Positions 14,651 through 22,260 are shown, counted from the first letter of the stretch. The stretch: 38,626 nucleotides of DNA from RGIG1995 sp045652425 (GCA_045652425.1 JAZRUG010000023.1:1-38626), one strand, 5' to 3'. Program-made: numbers and translations. The notes: generated by a model not told the origin, from the sequence alone.

Positions 14651-14677
14651 CTCCCAACAATGAAACCTATTGAGTAA
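14651..14677 (+). pseudogene. lysS: Displaced native 3' end of lysS (right attachment junction)
   Basis: These nine codons read LPTMKPIE-stop, against FPTMKPLD-stop at the end of the intact lysS (9699-9725). The nucleotide match is 19 of 25 over the last 25 bases. The differences sit at third codon positions or are conservative (Pro CCC/CCA, Thr ACT/ACA, Pro CCC/CCT, Leu/Ile, Asp/Glu). That pattern shows selection on coding, not chance similarity. The longest identical run is ATGAAACC. With the terminator 13 bases downstream, this is best read as the original host end of lysS left at the right junction after site-specific integration. Confidence 0.85.
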
Positions 14678-14690
14678 ATTTAATAATTGA

Positions 14691-14723
14691 AAAACACTCT
14701 GCTAATTACGGCAGAGTGTTTTG
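14691..14723 (+). terminator. Original lysS terminator, now separated from its gene
   Basis: AAAACACTCTGC (14691-14702) pairs perfectly with GCAGAGTGTTTT (14711-14722) around an 8-base loop. It lies 13 bases after the displaced lysS stop, the distance expected of the native lysS terminator. Confidence 0.85.
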
Positions 14724-14739
14724 ATTGTATTACGAAAAA

Positions 14740-14817
14740 GCCGCTTTTGCATTGTCTGTTAAGAAGAGATTTATATCCCCGAAAACCACAAAAGCGGCAC
14801 CAAGATTGTTCTTGGTG
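14740..14817. other. Paired inverted repeats in the 14723-14907 gap
   Basis: GCCGCTTTTG (14740-14749) is the perfect complement of CAAAAGCGGC (14789-14798). Abutting it, CACCAAGAttgtTCTTGGTG (14798-14817) is a perfect 8-bp hairpin. There is no T tract. They lie outside the element, between the lysS terminator and the next promoter. The function is unknown; nothing else is seen in this gap. Confidence 0.4.
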
Positions 14818-14907
14818 ATGCGATTAAGTTGGGAAAAGAAATTATAATTTTTTAGCTGAACTAATTTTATTGCACCGTTATTTTATTTTGAAAATTGCTT
14901 CAAGCCA

Positions 14908-14936
14908 TTTACAAGGTTTGAAAAATGTAGTATAAT
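14908..14936 (+). promoter_or_regulatory. Promoter of the LemA-partner gene
   Basis: TTTACA (14908-14913), 17 bp, TATAAT (14931-14936). The ATG at 14935 overlaps the -10 box and cannot be in the transcript, which fixes the translation start at 14956. Confidence 0.85.
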
Positions 14937-14955
14937 GAAAAAAAGGGGGGCTGGT

Positions 14956-16566
14956 ATGAATTCGGTAATATATGAACCATTGGAGGAGTTTAACGGCAAA
15001 TACAGAGACCTTCATTTTGAAAAAACCAATAATTTTTTTGACAACCTCGTAAAGCAATCAGGTATTGATATAGAGCAGAACAGAAGTACCGTAAAACAGT
15101 ATAATGAATACAAAGAAAATTTATCGAAGTTAAAGAAAAAGTTAAACTGGATGAGATTTTTCAGAGTACTGATGTGTATTACGATAATATTAATACCGCT
15201 TGTTATTTGGAAGATGACTCCAAAAATTAAGGAATTCAGAACTAAAATAGAAGAAGCTGATAAAAAAGCCGAGGAACTGTTGGCAGAGGCGAATCAACAA
15301 ATGCTTCCGCTTAATAATCTTTTTACAGACAAAGACGCGTTAAATATCATCGATGCTACAATACCGTTGTTATCATTCAACGAGCGCTTTTCGGTAAAGC
15401 AAGAAGCGGATATGATTATTAATTATGATTATAGCGAACATAATGAAGATGAACAGTCAACGTTTGAGGTTTTGTCGGGATATTACAACGAAAATCCGTT
15501 TTTATTTGAAAACAAGGTAATACATACGATGGGCATGGAAACGTATCACGGATATAAAACGATTCATTGGACTGAAACCTACCGTGATTCGAACGGCAAA
15601 ATGCGAACTCGTACAAGGTCGCAGACACTTCACGCTACGGTAACGAAGCCAAAACCATTTTATAATACGCAAGTTGTGCTGAATTACTGTTCGCAGGGAG
15701 GTCCCGACTTATCTTTTAGCCGAGATGCTTCTCATTTAGAGCAGAAGAGCGAACGGGAAATAAAGAGATTCGTAAAGCGCGGCGAAAAAAAACTGAAAAG
15801 AAAGACAGAAAAGGCTTTAAGCAAGAACAAAGACTTTATGAGTATGTCAAATTCGGAGTTTGAGGTGCTTTTTGATGCTTTGGACAGAACGAACGAGGTG
15901 CAATTCAGAACGTTGTTTACCCCTTTGGCGCAGACTAATATGGAATCATTGATTCTTTCAAGAATCGGATACGGCGATGATTTTAATTTTATAAAAACCA
16001 AACGCACGAACAAAATTATTTCAAAGCACAGTCAAGGCAGAACGATGAATTTGTTGCCGAAAGATTATATTTCTTATTCTTATGATATAATAAAAGAAAA
16101 CTTCACCGAGAAGAATAAGGAATATTTCAAAGCAGTTTATTTTGATTTTGCTCCGCTTTGGTCTATACCGATATACCAGGAAAGACCGGTACATTCATTG
16201 AAGCCTATTCCCGATTATTCGCAGTTATATTCTCAAAAAGAATGTGAAGTATTGGCTAATGCGGTTGAACTTAAATATATTGTACATCCGCAAACAAAGA
16301 CGCAGGCAATTTTGAAAACGGAGTATGTGTCAACAAAGGATAGTATTGATGAAACCAGTATAATAGCGCACTCGTATGATATAGAAAAGAGAGTGGACAT
16401 AGTTTCCATGCTCGGTGGTGACGGACATTATCACAACGTGCGGGTTGAGTGGGATGAATATTTACCACTTGAGATGCGTAATAATTTTTATATATCTACA
16501 AACGAAATAGCGAAAGCCAAAAACGTTATAGCAAGCCGTAACGGACTGTGTATATTTAATTCTTAA
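14956..16566 (+). CDS. Unrecognised membrane-anchored protein paired with LemA
   Basis: I cannot name the family with confidence. The 536-residue product has a charged N-terminal region with coiled-coil tendency (about 20-65), one hydrophobic segment (RFFRVLMCITIILIPLVIWK, about 65-85), another charged helix (KIKEFRTKIEEADKKAEELL), and then a large domain of about 430 residues. That domain has a His/Tyr-rich patch (YHGYKTIHWTETYRDSNGKM), a Lys/Arg-rich stretch near 280-300 and hydrophobic strands. LemA genes often sit beside large uncharacterised membrane proteins of this kind, and here LemA follows after 22 bases. Start at 14956 from AGGGGGG 6 bases upstream and from the promoter position. 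The two products probably act together at the membrane. Confidence 0.8.
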   Translation: MNSVIYEPLEEFNGKYRDLHFEKTNNFFDNLVKQSGIDIEQNRSTVKQYNEYKENLSKLKKKLNWMRFFRVLMCITIILIPLVIWKMTPKIKEFRTKIEEADKKAEELLAEANQQMLPLNNLFTDKDALNIIDATIPLLSFNERFSVKQEADMIINYDYSEHNEDEQSTFEVLSGYYNENPFLFENKVIHTMGMETYHGYKTIHWTETYRDSNGKMRTRTRSQTLHATVTKPKPFYNTQVVLNYCSQGGPDLSFSRDASHLEQKSEREIKRFVKRGEKKLKRKTEKALSKNKDFMSMSNSEFEVLFDALDRTNEVQFRTLFTPLAQTNMESLILSRIGYGDDFNFIKTKRTNKIISKHSQGRTMNLLPKDYISYSYDIIKENFTEKNKEYFKAVYFDFAPLWSIPIYQERPVHSLKPIPDYSQLYSQKECEVLANAVELKYIVHPQTKTQAILKTEYVSTKDSIDETSIIAHSYDIEKRVDIVSMLGGDGHYHNVRVEWDEYLPLEMRNNFYISTNEIAKAKNVIASRNGLCIFNS

Positions 16567-16588
16567 ATAAAAAAAGGAGAAACAAAAA

Positions 16589-17257
16589 ATGGCAAATCAA
16601 TTAGACGAACTTAATCCTGAAATCAGAGAAGAAGGGTTAGAAACGAACGTTATAGTAAAAAAGATACCTGCCGAAGTAGGCGCCGGCTCAAAGTTTTTTG
16701 AGATAATGCTGTGGGTATGCGGTATACTTCCCGGACTTATATTCTTGTTTATGAAAATAAGCGCACAAAAGCATTTTGACCAACTTCAGCAGAAGATACA
16801 GAGAGATGCTTCTCAAATTGATAACTACCTTGAACAGAGAGTAATGGTTCTTCAAAACTGCGCTCGACTTTTGGATAAGGCTATTGATCTTGACAAGAGT
16901 ACGTTTGAAAATATTGCAAAATACAGATCTGGAAACGTTGCCGACATTGATGAGGCGCGTAACGAGATAGGCGGTCAGCTTGATACAATTTCAAGAGGTA
17001 TCAACGTTGCGATAGAAAGCTATCCCGAACTTCAGGCTCATAAAGAGATAGCCGACGCTATGCAGCAGAATATGTATTTGCAAAGAGAAATAACAGCGGC
17101 AAGAGAACTTTACAACGATACGGTTAACCAGTGGAACAAAGACATTTTTGAATGGCCTACGAAGAAAATTGTTGCAGCTAAAAACGGCTATACAACAAGA
17201 ATTCCCTTTGTTGCATCAAAAGAAATAAAAGAAAAAGCAAAATCTGTATTTTTCTGA
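16589..17257 (+). CDS. LemA family protein
   Basis: The 222-residue protein has a non-standard long cytoplasmic N-terminus (about 35 residues), one membrane helix (FFEIMLWVCGILPGLIFLFMK, about 36-58) and the LemA helical domain (DNYLEQRVMVLQNCARLLDKAI, YPELQAHKEIADAMQQNM, then EITAARELYNDTVNQWNKD and FEWPTKKIVAAKNGY). The ARELYNDTVNQWN stretch is the family hallmark. LemA proteins are membrane-anchored helical bundles without an agreed biochemical role. The gene is co-transcribed with the preceding 536-residue protein, with AAAAAGGAG 11 bases before its ATG, and ends at a bidirectional terminator. Confidence 0.88.
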   Translation: MANQLDELNPEIREEGLETNVIVKKIPAEVGAGSKFFEIMLWVCGILPGLIFLFMKISAQKHFDQLQQKIQRDASQIDNYLEQRVMVLQNCARLLDKAIDLDKSTFENIAKYRSGNVADIDEARNEIGGQLDTISRGINVAIESYPELQAHKEIADAMQQNMYLQREITAARELYNDTVNQWNKDIFEWPTKKIVAAKNGYTTRIPFVASKEIKEKAKSVFF

Positions 17258-17301
17258 TAAAATAAGAATACTAATTGACTGCAAACATAGGTTTACAATA
17301 A

Positions 17302-17342
17302 AAAATAATACCACCGAACAAAAAACGGTGGTATTATTTTTT
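17302..17342. terminator. Bidirectional terminator between lemA and yitT
   Basis: AATAATACCACCG (17304-17316) pairs perfectly with CGGTGGTATTATT (17326-17338), flanked by an A run on the left and a T run on the right. It works for both convergent genes. Confidence 0.92.
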
Positions 17343-17353
17343 ATTGTAATATT

Positions 17354-18229
17354 TTAAATTCCTATACCCGTATAGTCGCCGAAACCTTCGCCCAAAACTT
17401 CTTTTGCCTCGCAGACTATAACGAACGCTTTTTCGGGATCAATTTCCGAAACGGCTTTTTTTATAGTGGCAATTTTGTTCTTTTTTACCGTACAAAGAAG
17501 TATTTTCTTTTCATCACCGGTCCAGCCGCCGTTACCGTTTATTACGGTAACACCGAAGCCTTGATTGAGGAGGATTTTTAATATATCGTCATTTTTATCG
17601 CTTATAATGTACGCCATTTTGCCGTTTGATGAACCGTAACATACGGTGTCCATTGCAATACTCGAGATATACATTGCGATTATACCGTAGAGAGCGCTTT
17701 CAAGCATACGGAAGCTGATAGCATATATGCAAATAACAGTAACGTCAATAATAAGACAAACCTTACCGATAGACAGATTGTGAATTCTGTATTTGAGCAG
17801 TCTTGCGAGAAGCTCGGTACCTCCCGTTGTTGCTGCTTTCAGCATCATAATTCCGAGGGAAATACCCAAGAGAATGCTACCGAAGATACAAGCGAGAAGG
17901 GTGTCCATTTTAGGAAATTCAAAAAATATATCTATCAGGTCTATCATAATTGATGTAAGCAAAATTGCGTAAAAAGAAGCAAAGAGCAGCTTGAAGCCTT
18001 CTTTTTTAAATCCTGCTAACATAAGAGGAACGTTCATAACAAAGACCATAGTGCCTATTGGAAAAGCGGGAATAAAATGGTTAACAACCTGTGCTAAACC
18101 TGTAAAACCGCCCATAGCCAAATTATTGGAATTAAAGAAAACCGTAAAAGACAACGCGTACAGTATGCAACCAACGGTTATAACCAAGTAATCCCAAAGT
18201 ATTTTTCTGATAAGCTTACCGTTTGTCAT
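17354..18229 (-). CDS. YitT family membrane protein with C-terminal DUF2179 domain
   Basis: The 291-residue protein has five or six hydrophobic helices (first LWDYLVITVGCILYALSFTVFF, then ANIPAFPIGTMVFVMNVPLML-type and LLGISLGIMML segments, the last near 160-195). It ends in a cytoplasmic DUF2179 domain of about 75 residues (MAYIISDKNDDILKIL, GFGVTVINGNGGWTG, KKILLCTVKKNKIATIKKAV). The family is common in Firmicutes and has no agreed substrate; transport is assumed. Start ATG with AGAGAGG 9 bases upstream. It lies 86 bases downstream of the alanine dehydrogenase gene on the same strand, separated by a hairpin. Confidence 0.9.
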   Translation of the reverse strand: MTNGKLIRKILWDYLVITVGCILYALSFTVFFNSNNLAMGGFTGLAQVVNHFIPAFPIGTMVFVMNVPLMLAGFKKEGFKLLFASFYAILLTSIMIDLIDIFFEFPKMDTLLACIFGSILLGISLGIMMLKAATTGGTELLARLLKYRIHNLSIGKVCLIIDVTVICIYAISFRMLESALYGIIAMYISSIAMDTVCYGSSNGKMAYIISDKNDDILKILLNQGFGVTVINGNGGWTGDEKKILLCTVKKNKIATIKKAVSEIDPEKAFVIVCEAKEVLGEGFGDYTGIGI

Positions 18230-18265
18230 GAAAAATTACCTCTCTGATTTCATTGTAATATAACA

Positions 18266-18293
18266 GATGTGTGGGGAAAAAAGCCCACACATC
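18266..18293. other. Perfect 10-bp hairpin between alanine dehydrogenase and YitT genes
   Basis: GATGTGTGGG (18266-18275) pairs with CCCACACATC (18284-18293). On the minus strand it follows the dehydrogenase stop by 22 bases, but the sequence after it (TGTTATATT) is only partly T-rich. It may be an inefficient terminator allowing some read-through to yitT. Confidence 0.6.
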
Positions 18294-18315
18294 CGGTTAT
18301 GTAATTTTTGCCTAT

Positions 18316-19437
18316 TTAGAAGCCTTTTACAAGTTCTTCAACGTCTGTAAGTTCTCTGTTCTGCTTTAGAGCTGTTTCTTTAAGGGTAAGCATACCGTTG
18401 TATGCGGTAAGTCCGCGTCTCAAATGGATATCTTCTTTTAATGCTGTCTTAACGCCCTTGTCTGCCATTTTGAGAAGATAGGGAAGAGTAGCAGTAGAAA
18501 GGAGGATAGATGCAGTTCTTGCGAATGCTGAAGGGATATTATCAACGCAGTAGTGCTTGATTCCCTCTTCGAAGTAAACGGGGTCTGTATGAGTTGTGCT
18601 TCTGCAGGTTTCAACAGCGCCCTCGTCGTCGCAAGCAACGTCAACAATCATAGCGCCCTTTTTCATCATCTTGAGGTCTTCTCTGTAGATGAGGTGGTCT
18701 TTTCTGTGCTTGGGCCACATAATACAGTTTATAATAACATCGCTTTCTTTTATGCACTTAATGAGATTTTCTCTGTTGGAGATAAGGAACGAAACGTTTG
18801 AAGGAAGTTTAGCTTTGGCAGCCTCCATAGCCGCCATATTAACGTCAAGGATTTTAACTGTGTTACCGAAGCCTGCAGCAAGTTCAGCTGCGCCGAAGCC
18901 TGAGTTACCGGCACCGATAATGGAAACAACGGGAGCGTCGATACCACATACGTTTGCAAGAAGCAAACCGTTACCCTGATTGGTTGACTGCATGTGATGG
19001 AGAGCCGCGAGGAAACCGCCCTTGCCGGCAAGAATACTCATAGGTTTAAGGAGAGGGAAGCCGCCATTGTTGTCTGTAATATCTTCGTAAGCAATGGCAG
19101 TAACCTTGCTTTCAAGAATAGCATCTGTTTCTTCGGGGTGAGCGTTTGAGTGGATATATGTGAAGATAACCTTGTCATCTTTCATATATTTGTATTCTTC
19201 GGGGAAGAATTCTTTAACCTTGTAGAAAATATCGGCCTTTGTGTAAACTTCGTCTGCAGTTTGGCAGATTTCAGCACCTGCAGCAATGTATTCTTCATCG
19301 GAAAAGCCGCTTCCGACACCTGCGTTTGTTTCAAGAAGAACGCGATGTCCTCTTGATGTAATTTCTTTTACCGATGCAGGAACTGCTGCGACGCGGTATT
19401 CGTTGGGTTTAATTTCTTTAAGTACTCCGATTATCAT
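18316..19437 (-). CDS. ald: Alanine dehydrogenase (AlaDH/PNT family)
   Basis: NAD-dependent interconversion of L-alanine and pyruvate plus ammonia. The 373-residue product has the typical N-terminal AlaDH/PNT motif (IGVLKEIKPNEYRVAAVPASV), the YIHSNAHPE stretch around the expected catalytic His, SPMS-like KPMSILAG, the NAD-binding Rossmann loop SIIGAGNSGFGAAELAAGFG followed by VKILDVN, and the C-terminal STTHTDPVYFEEGIKHYCVDNIPSAFARTAS. It is divergent: the canonical IDQGG is CDDEG here, and the SNAHPE region differs, so activity on another amino acid is possible. GGAG stands 9 bases before the ATG. It is the second gene of an operon, 16 bases after the amidohydrolase. Confidence 0.82.
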   Translation of the reverse strand: MIIGVLKEIKPNEYRVAAVPASVKEITSRGHRVLLETNAGVGSGFSDEEYIAAGAEICQTADEVYTKADIFYKVKEFFPEEYKYMKDDKVIFTYIHSNAHPEETDAILESKVTAIAYEDITDNNGGFPLLKPMSILAGKGGFLAALHHMQSTNQGNGLLLANVCGIDAPVVSIIGAGNSGFGAAELAAGFGNTVKILDVNMAAMEAAKAKLPSNVSFLISNRENLIKCIKESDVIINCIMWPKHRKDHLIYREDLKMMKKGAMIVDVACDDEGAVETCRSTTHTDPVYFEEGIKHYCVDNIPSAFARTASILLSTATLPYLLKMADKGVKTALKEDIHLRRGLTAYNGMLTLKETALKQNRELTDVEELVKGF

Positions 19438-19453
19438 ATTATTATCTCCATTT

Positions 19454-20629
19454 TTAATTATATTTACTTTGTTCTATAAAAGATTCTTTTACTTTAACAA
19501 CAAGGTCGGGATTAGAAAGAAGGTCGTAAGCAATACCCGCCATAGTTTTTGCGGAGTCGAGCATACACTTAACAGCCACGTCAGTTTTACCTGCTTTAAC
19601 CCAACCCATAGAATGTGTGGGGTCTTTGCAGAAGGGAAGCTTTACGAGGATTCCGGGGACAACTGTGGATACGTTACCGAAGTCGGTTGAGCCGCCCGCA
19701 GGGGTAGCTTCTCTGTTGATTTTTTCCATATTAAGCAATTCGAAGTTGTCGTATGCGAGGTATCTCAAAACTTCATTGGGCATCTGTACGAGATATACAG
19801 GCTGTTTTTTTATTTTTATTTTGGTTTCGCACATAAGACAAGCGCCTTTGAGTATATTGCGGAGTCGCTTTTCGAGGTCGGGTAAAGCTGAACTTTCTCT
19901 TGAACGAACGCAGATAGTAGCTTTTGCTTTGGGGTGTACGGCATTTGAGGGGCCGGTGCCTTCGTCTATAGAATAGTGCATTCTGACGTTATCTTTTGTG
20001 TGTTCGCGCATAAATTCAATTCCGTTGAATGCAAGAATAAGTGTATCAAGGGCACTTCTTCCGATATGAGGATAGGATGCAGCGTGGGCGCTCTTACCCG
20101 TTACTTCTACTTTGAAAGTAAACTGCGCATAGGAGGGACCGCTTATAGCCGCGGTATCTTGGGTAGCGTGTGAGGCAATAGCTGCGTCAAGTTCTTTAAA
20201 GTAGCCATTTTCCATCATAATAATTTTACCGCCAAAGGTTTCTTCTGCGGGAGTACCGTAAACTGTAAGGGTACAGTTAATGTTATTTTCGGTAATATAG
20301 GGAATCAAAGCGTCAACAGCCGCAATTATTGCGGGGGTTTGCATGTGGTGTCCGCAAGCATGCTGGAAGTCACGCAATGCATCGTATTCACCGATAAATC
20401 CGATGTTAGGGCCGCCGTTACCAAACTTTTTAGTCGCTCTGAAGGCTGTGGGAAGGTTTGCAATACCCATTTCGACTTCAAAATCCATATCTTTTAATAT
20501 GTCGGTAAGGAGCTTACTTGCATAGAATTCATTTCCGTCCCATTCGGGATGGTCAAAGATCTTATAAGCCGCTTTTTTGGTGATTTCGCAGGAATCATCA
20601 ATTATTTTAAATAAATCTTGTTTGTTCAT
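19454..20629 (-). CDS. M20 family amidohydrolase (AbgB/HipO-like)
   Basis: Metal-dependent hydrolase of N-acyl amino acids or small amides. The 391-residue product has the M20 metal-site motifs GEYDALRDFQHACGHHMQTP and YGTPAEETFGGK, a lid domain with SGPSYAQFTFKVEVTGKSAHAASYPHIGRSALD, and a C-terminal metal ligand region (DPTHSMGW). The pattern GEYDAL...CGHH...PAEE is that of p-aminobenzoyl-glutamate hydrolase and aminoacylase relatives. The frame is open upstream, but translation probably starts at the ATG at 20629, because the promoter at 20667-20695 covers the upstream part. AAAGGAT is somewhat far (about 13 bases). Paired with alanine dehydrogenase, it suggests release and oxidation of an amino acid. 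Confidence 0.87.
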   Translation of the reverse strand: MNKQDLFKIIDDSCEITKKAAYKIFDHPEWDGNEFYASKLLTDILKDMDFEVEMGIANLPTAFRATKKFGNGGPNIGFIGEYDALRDFQHACGHHMQTPAIIAAVDALIPYITENNINCTLTVYGTPAEETFGGKIIMMENGYFKELDAAIASHATQDTAAISGPSYAQFTFKVEVTGKSAHAASYPHIGRSALDTLILAFNGIEFMREHTKDNVRMHYSIDEGTGPSNAVHPKAKATICVRSRESSALPDLEKRLRNILKGACLMCETKIKIKKQPVYLVQMPNEVLRYLAYDNFELLNMEKINREATPAGGSTDFGNVSTVVPGILVKLPFCKDPTHSMGWVKAGKTDVAVKCMLDSAKTMAGIAYDLLSNPDLVVKVKESFIEQSKYN

Positions 20630-20666
20630 ATAGAAAGAACCATCCTTTGCAGTGTTTTTTATAAAT

Positions 20667-20695
20667 ATTATAAGACGGTACAAAGTTAGTGTCAA
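20667..20695 (-). promoter_or_regulatory. Consensus promoter of the amidohydrolase-ald operon
   Basis: On the minus strand: TTGACA (20695-20690), 17 bp, TATAAT (20672-20667): both hexamers perfect and ideally spaced. It faces away from the lysR promoter, whose -35 lies 79 bp away. A promoter this strong suggests that the divergent LysR protein acts as a repressor, or that basal expression is high. Confidence 0.9.
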
Positions 20696-20773
20696 TATTT
20701 AAGGAAAAATACTTTAAATTTATGACAATATGGATTGAATTCCATAATTTTATTATAAATCTGTAAACCCATA

Positions 20774-20802
20774 TTGTAAAATTCATTTTTTTGAAGTATA
20801 AT
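20774..20802 (+). promoter_or_regulatory. Promoter of the lysR-type gene
   Basis: TTGTAA (20774-20779), 17 bp, TATAAT (20797-20802). An in-frame ATG at 20791 falls within the promoter, supporting the start at 20848. Confidence 0.75.
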
Positions 20803-20847
20803 ATAGAATGTATTCAATATATTATCGTTTTGAAGGAGTTGATATAT

Positions 20848-21753
20848 ATGACAAACACCGGAATTGAAGCGTTTTTGGCAGTTGCGCGATGTAAATCAAT
20901 AACAAAAGCTTCCGAGGCATTATGTATATGTCAATCATCATTGAGTATCAGATTGCAAAATCTTGAAAAAGAATTGGGACAACCGTTATTTATAAGACAA
21001 AAGGGGTTAAGAGAGATAAGTTTGACACCTATGGGTGAGGAGTTTTATGAACTCGCTTTACAGTATGAAACATTGATGGGAAAGATAAACGGGCTTTGCA
21101 CAATTCACAGAAAAAGACTTCGAGTATCGGCTTTGAATAGCTTGGGCTCGTTTTTTCTGACGGGAACTTATGAAAGATTTATGCAAAAATGCCCAGAAGT
21201 TGAGCTTATAATGCAGGATTACGAGGTAGAGGCTGCTTGTAAAAGCATATTGCAGGGGCAGACGGACATAGCTTTTAACACGGAAAATGCGACGTCGGAT
21301 AAAATAACTACGTTACCTGTTTTTTCAGAGCCTATGGTATTTATATGTGCAGCCGACTCAGACTATCCCGAAAAGGTATTTCTTGAGCAGCTTTCGGTAA
21401 AAAATGAAGTATTTGTTGATTGGTTCGTAGGCTTTGCCGATTGGCACATCAATAATTTCGGGAAAGGCTCGTTCCCTCAGATGAGCGTAAATATTATGTC
21501 TCAGGTAAAGCTGTTTGTAGAAAAAAAGAATAATTGGGCAATTGTACCCATAAGCGTTGCAAAAGGTCTTTGCGAGAACGGACGTATCAGAATATGCGAG
21601 ACTGCTTTTGATATGCCCGAAAGGCGTATAAACTGCCTTTTTACTCCCGGCAGAAAGCAAAATATTTACGTATCGAAATTTATGGAATGTCTTAGGGAAG
21701 AATTGTCGGAAGTAAAGGAAATCGAAAAGTTCGAGCTTGATTTTGGTGAATAA
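20848..21753 (+). CDS. LysR-type transcriptional regulator
   Basis: The 301-residue product has an N-terminal winged helix-turn-helix (IEAFLAVARCKSITKASEALCICQSSLSIRLQNLEKELGQ, split across about 4-44), the linker helix, and a periplasmic-binding-like effector domain (about 90-290). GAAGGAG stands 9 bases before the ATG at 20848. It is transcribed divergently from the amidohydrolase-ald operon with about 220 bases between the two starts, the standard layout for a LysR protein controlling its neighbour; the effector is presumably a substrate or product of that pathway. A terminator follows at 21849. Confidence 0.9.
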   Translation: MTNTGIEAFLAVARCKSITKASEALCICQSSLSIRLQNLEKELGQPLFIRQKGLREISLTPMGEEFYELALQYETLMGKINGLCTIHRKRLRVSALNSLGSFFLTGTYERFMQKCPEVELIMQDYEVEAACKSILQGQTDIAFNTENATSDKITTLPVFSEPMVFICAADSDYPEKVFLEQLSVKNEVFVDWFVGFADWHINNFGKGSFPQMSVNIMSQVKLFVEKKNNWAIVPISVAKGLCENGRIRICETAFDMPERRINCLFTPGRKQNIYVSKFMECLREELSEVKEIEKFELDFGE

Positions 21754-21824
21754 AACAAACGGTATGAAGGAATTCAAAAAGAAAAAATAAATTTGTAAAA
21801 AACAATAAAACAATATTAATATAG

Positions 21825-22200
21825 TGAAGCTAACGCTTCAAGTAAAGTCCTCTCACCTGCAAATTCAGATGAGAGGGCGTTTTTTGTAGTCGAGGGATGA
21901 TTACAGCGAAGTTTGTGCATAAGGATAACGGGATTCTTCGATTCCGCACCCATTCGGTCGCTCCACTCAGAATGACATATAGGTGGAGTTTATGCACAAA
22001 CAACATATTACGCACAAACTTGTAGGGACAGTTCTACTGCGGCTCGTACCGCCGAGCCACCATCTACCACCGGAGAAGGTCATATTATTTGCACAAATAT
22101 TATCTCTGTCGGTTATTCCGGGCGTAAACTGCGTAGTCGTTGCAGTCGAGAAATCTCCGTTTGTTCGTAGAGCTGTTGCAAGTAGTTTTTTTAACTAAAC
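21825..22200. repeat. Composite intergenic repeat region
   Basis: The gap 21754-22290 holds no believable gene. It contains the hairpin TGAAGCtaacGCTTCA (21825-21840), a terminator (21849-21885), and 12-base inverted arms GTTTGTGCATAA (21911-21922) and TTATGCACAAAC (21991-22002 region) around the block ATTCTTCGATTCCGCACCC..GGTCGCTCCACTCAG. Then come CGCACAAAC again and a block GTAGGGACAGTTCTACTGCG..CGTACCGCCGAGCC. From memory, the last two blocks resemble interspersed intergenic repeats seen in gut Clostridia. Several repeats appear to have inserted beside or into one another here. Confidence 0.6.
21849..21885 (+). terminator. Terminator of the lysR-type gene
   Basis: CCTCTCA (21849-21855) pairs with TGAGAGG (21870-21876), with inner CTG/CAG pairs, followed by GCGTTTTTTG. 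Confidence 0.8.
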
Positions 22201-22202
22201 TA

Positions 22203-22231
22203 TTGACAAATTGGTTTATTGATGATAGACT
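22203..22231 (+). promoter_or_regulatory. Promoter of the blaI-blaR1-like operon
   Basis: TTGACA (22203-22208), 17 bp, TAGACT (22226-22231). The -10 box is weak and lies inside the first operator copy. Confidence 0.7.
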
Positions 22232-22260
22232 GAAAACGTAAGGTTTATTAGCGATAGACC
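22213..22260 (+). promoter_or_regulatory. Pair of BlaI-type operators
   Basis: GGTTTATTGATGATAGACT (22213-22231) and GGTTTATTAGCGATAGACC (22242-22260) are near-identical partial dyads of the form GGTYTAT-5-ATARACC, 29 bp centre to centre. The first overlaps the spacer and -10 of the promoter; the second covers the start of the transcript. This is where an autoregulating BlaI/MecI dimer would bind. Confidence 0.75.

Larger units (their letters stand above)
9708..14667. mobile_element. Integrative element of about 5 kb in the lysS 3' end (Tn916-type Int/Xis)
   Basis: Bounds are set by the shared 8-mer ATGAAACC, at 9708-9715 in lysS and 14660-14667 in the displaced lysS end. The true crossover could lie a few bases either way. 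Contents in order: a replacement lysS end and two hairpins, an orphan minus-strand gene, a GAGTCATA motif array, a hairpin array, tyrosine recombinase 1, an SSB-like gene, a Tn916-like excisionase, a Tn916-like integrase, a terminator, and right-end repeats. TTTACGAYA repeats occur just inside both ends. No relaxase, coupling protein, mating-pore or replication-initiator gene is present, so it is either a non-autonomous element moved by its own Int/Xis or the core left from a larger one. Confidence 0.85.

Noticed and set aside
9708..14667. Calling the element a conjugative element or prophage
   Set aside because: No relaxase, coupling protein, mating-pore, capsid, terminase or lysis genes are present; only integration/excision, SSB-like and unknown genes were found.
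14773..14852. Open stretch ending GTKIVLGDAIKLGKEIIIF-stop, possible degraded gene
   Set aside because: No start codon, a stop just upstream and only about 25 codons; it overlaps the inverted repeats. Chance cannot be excluded.
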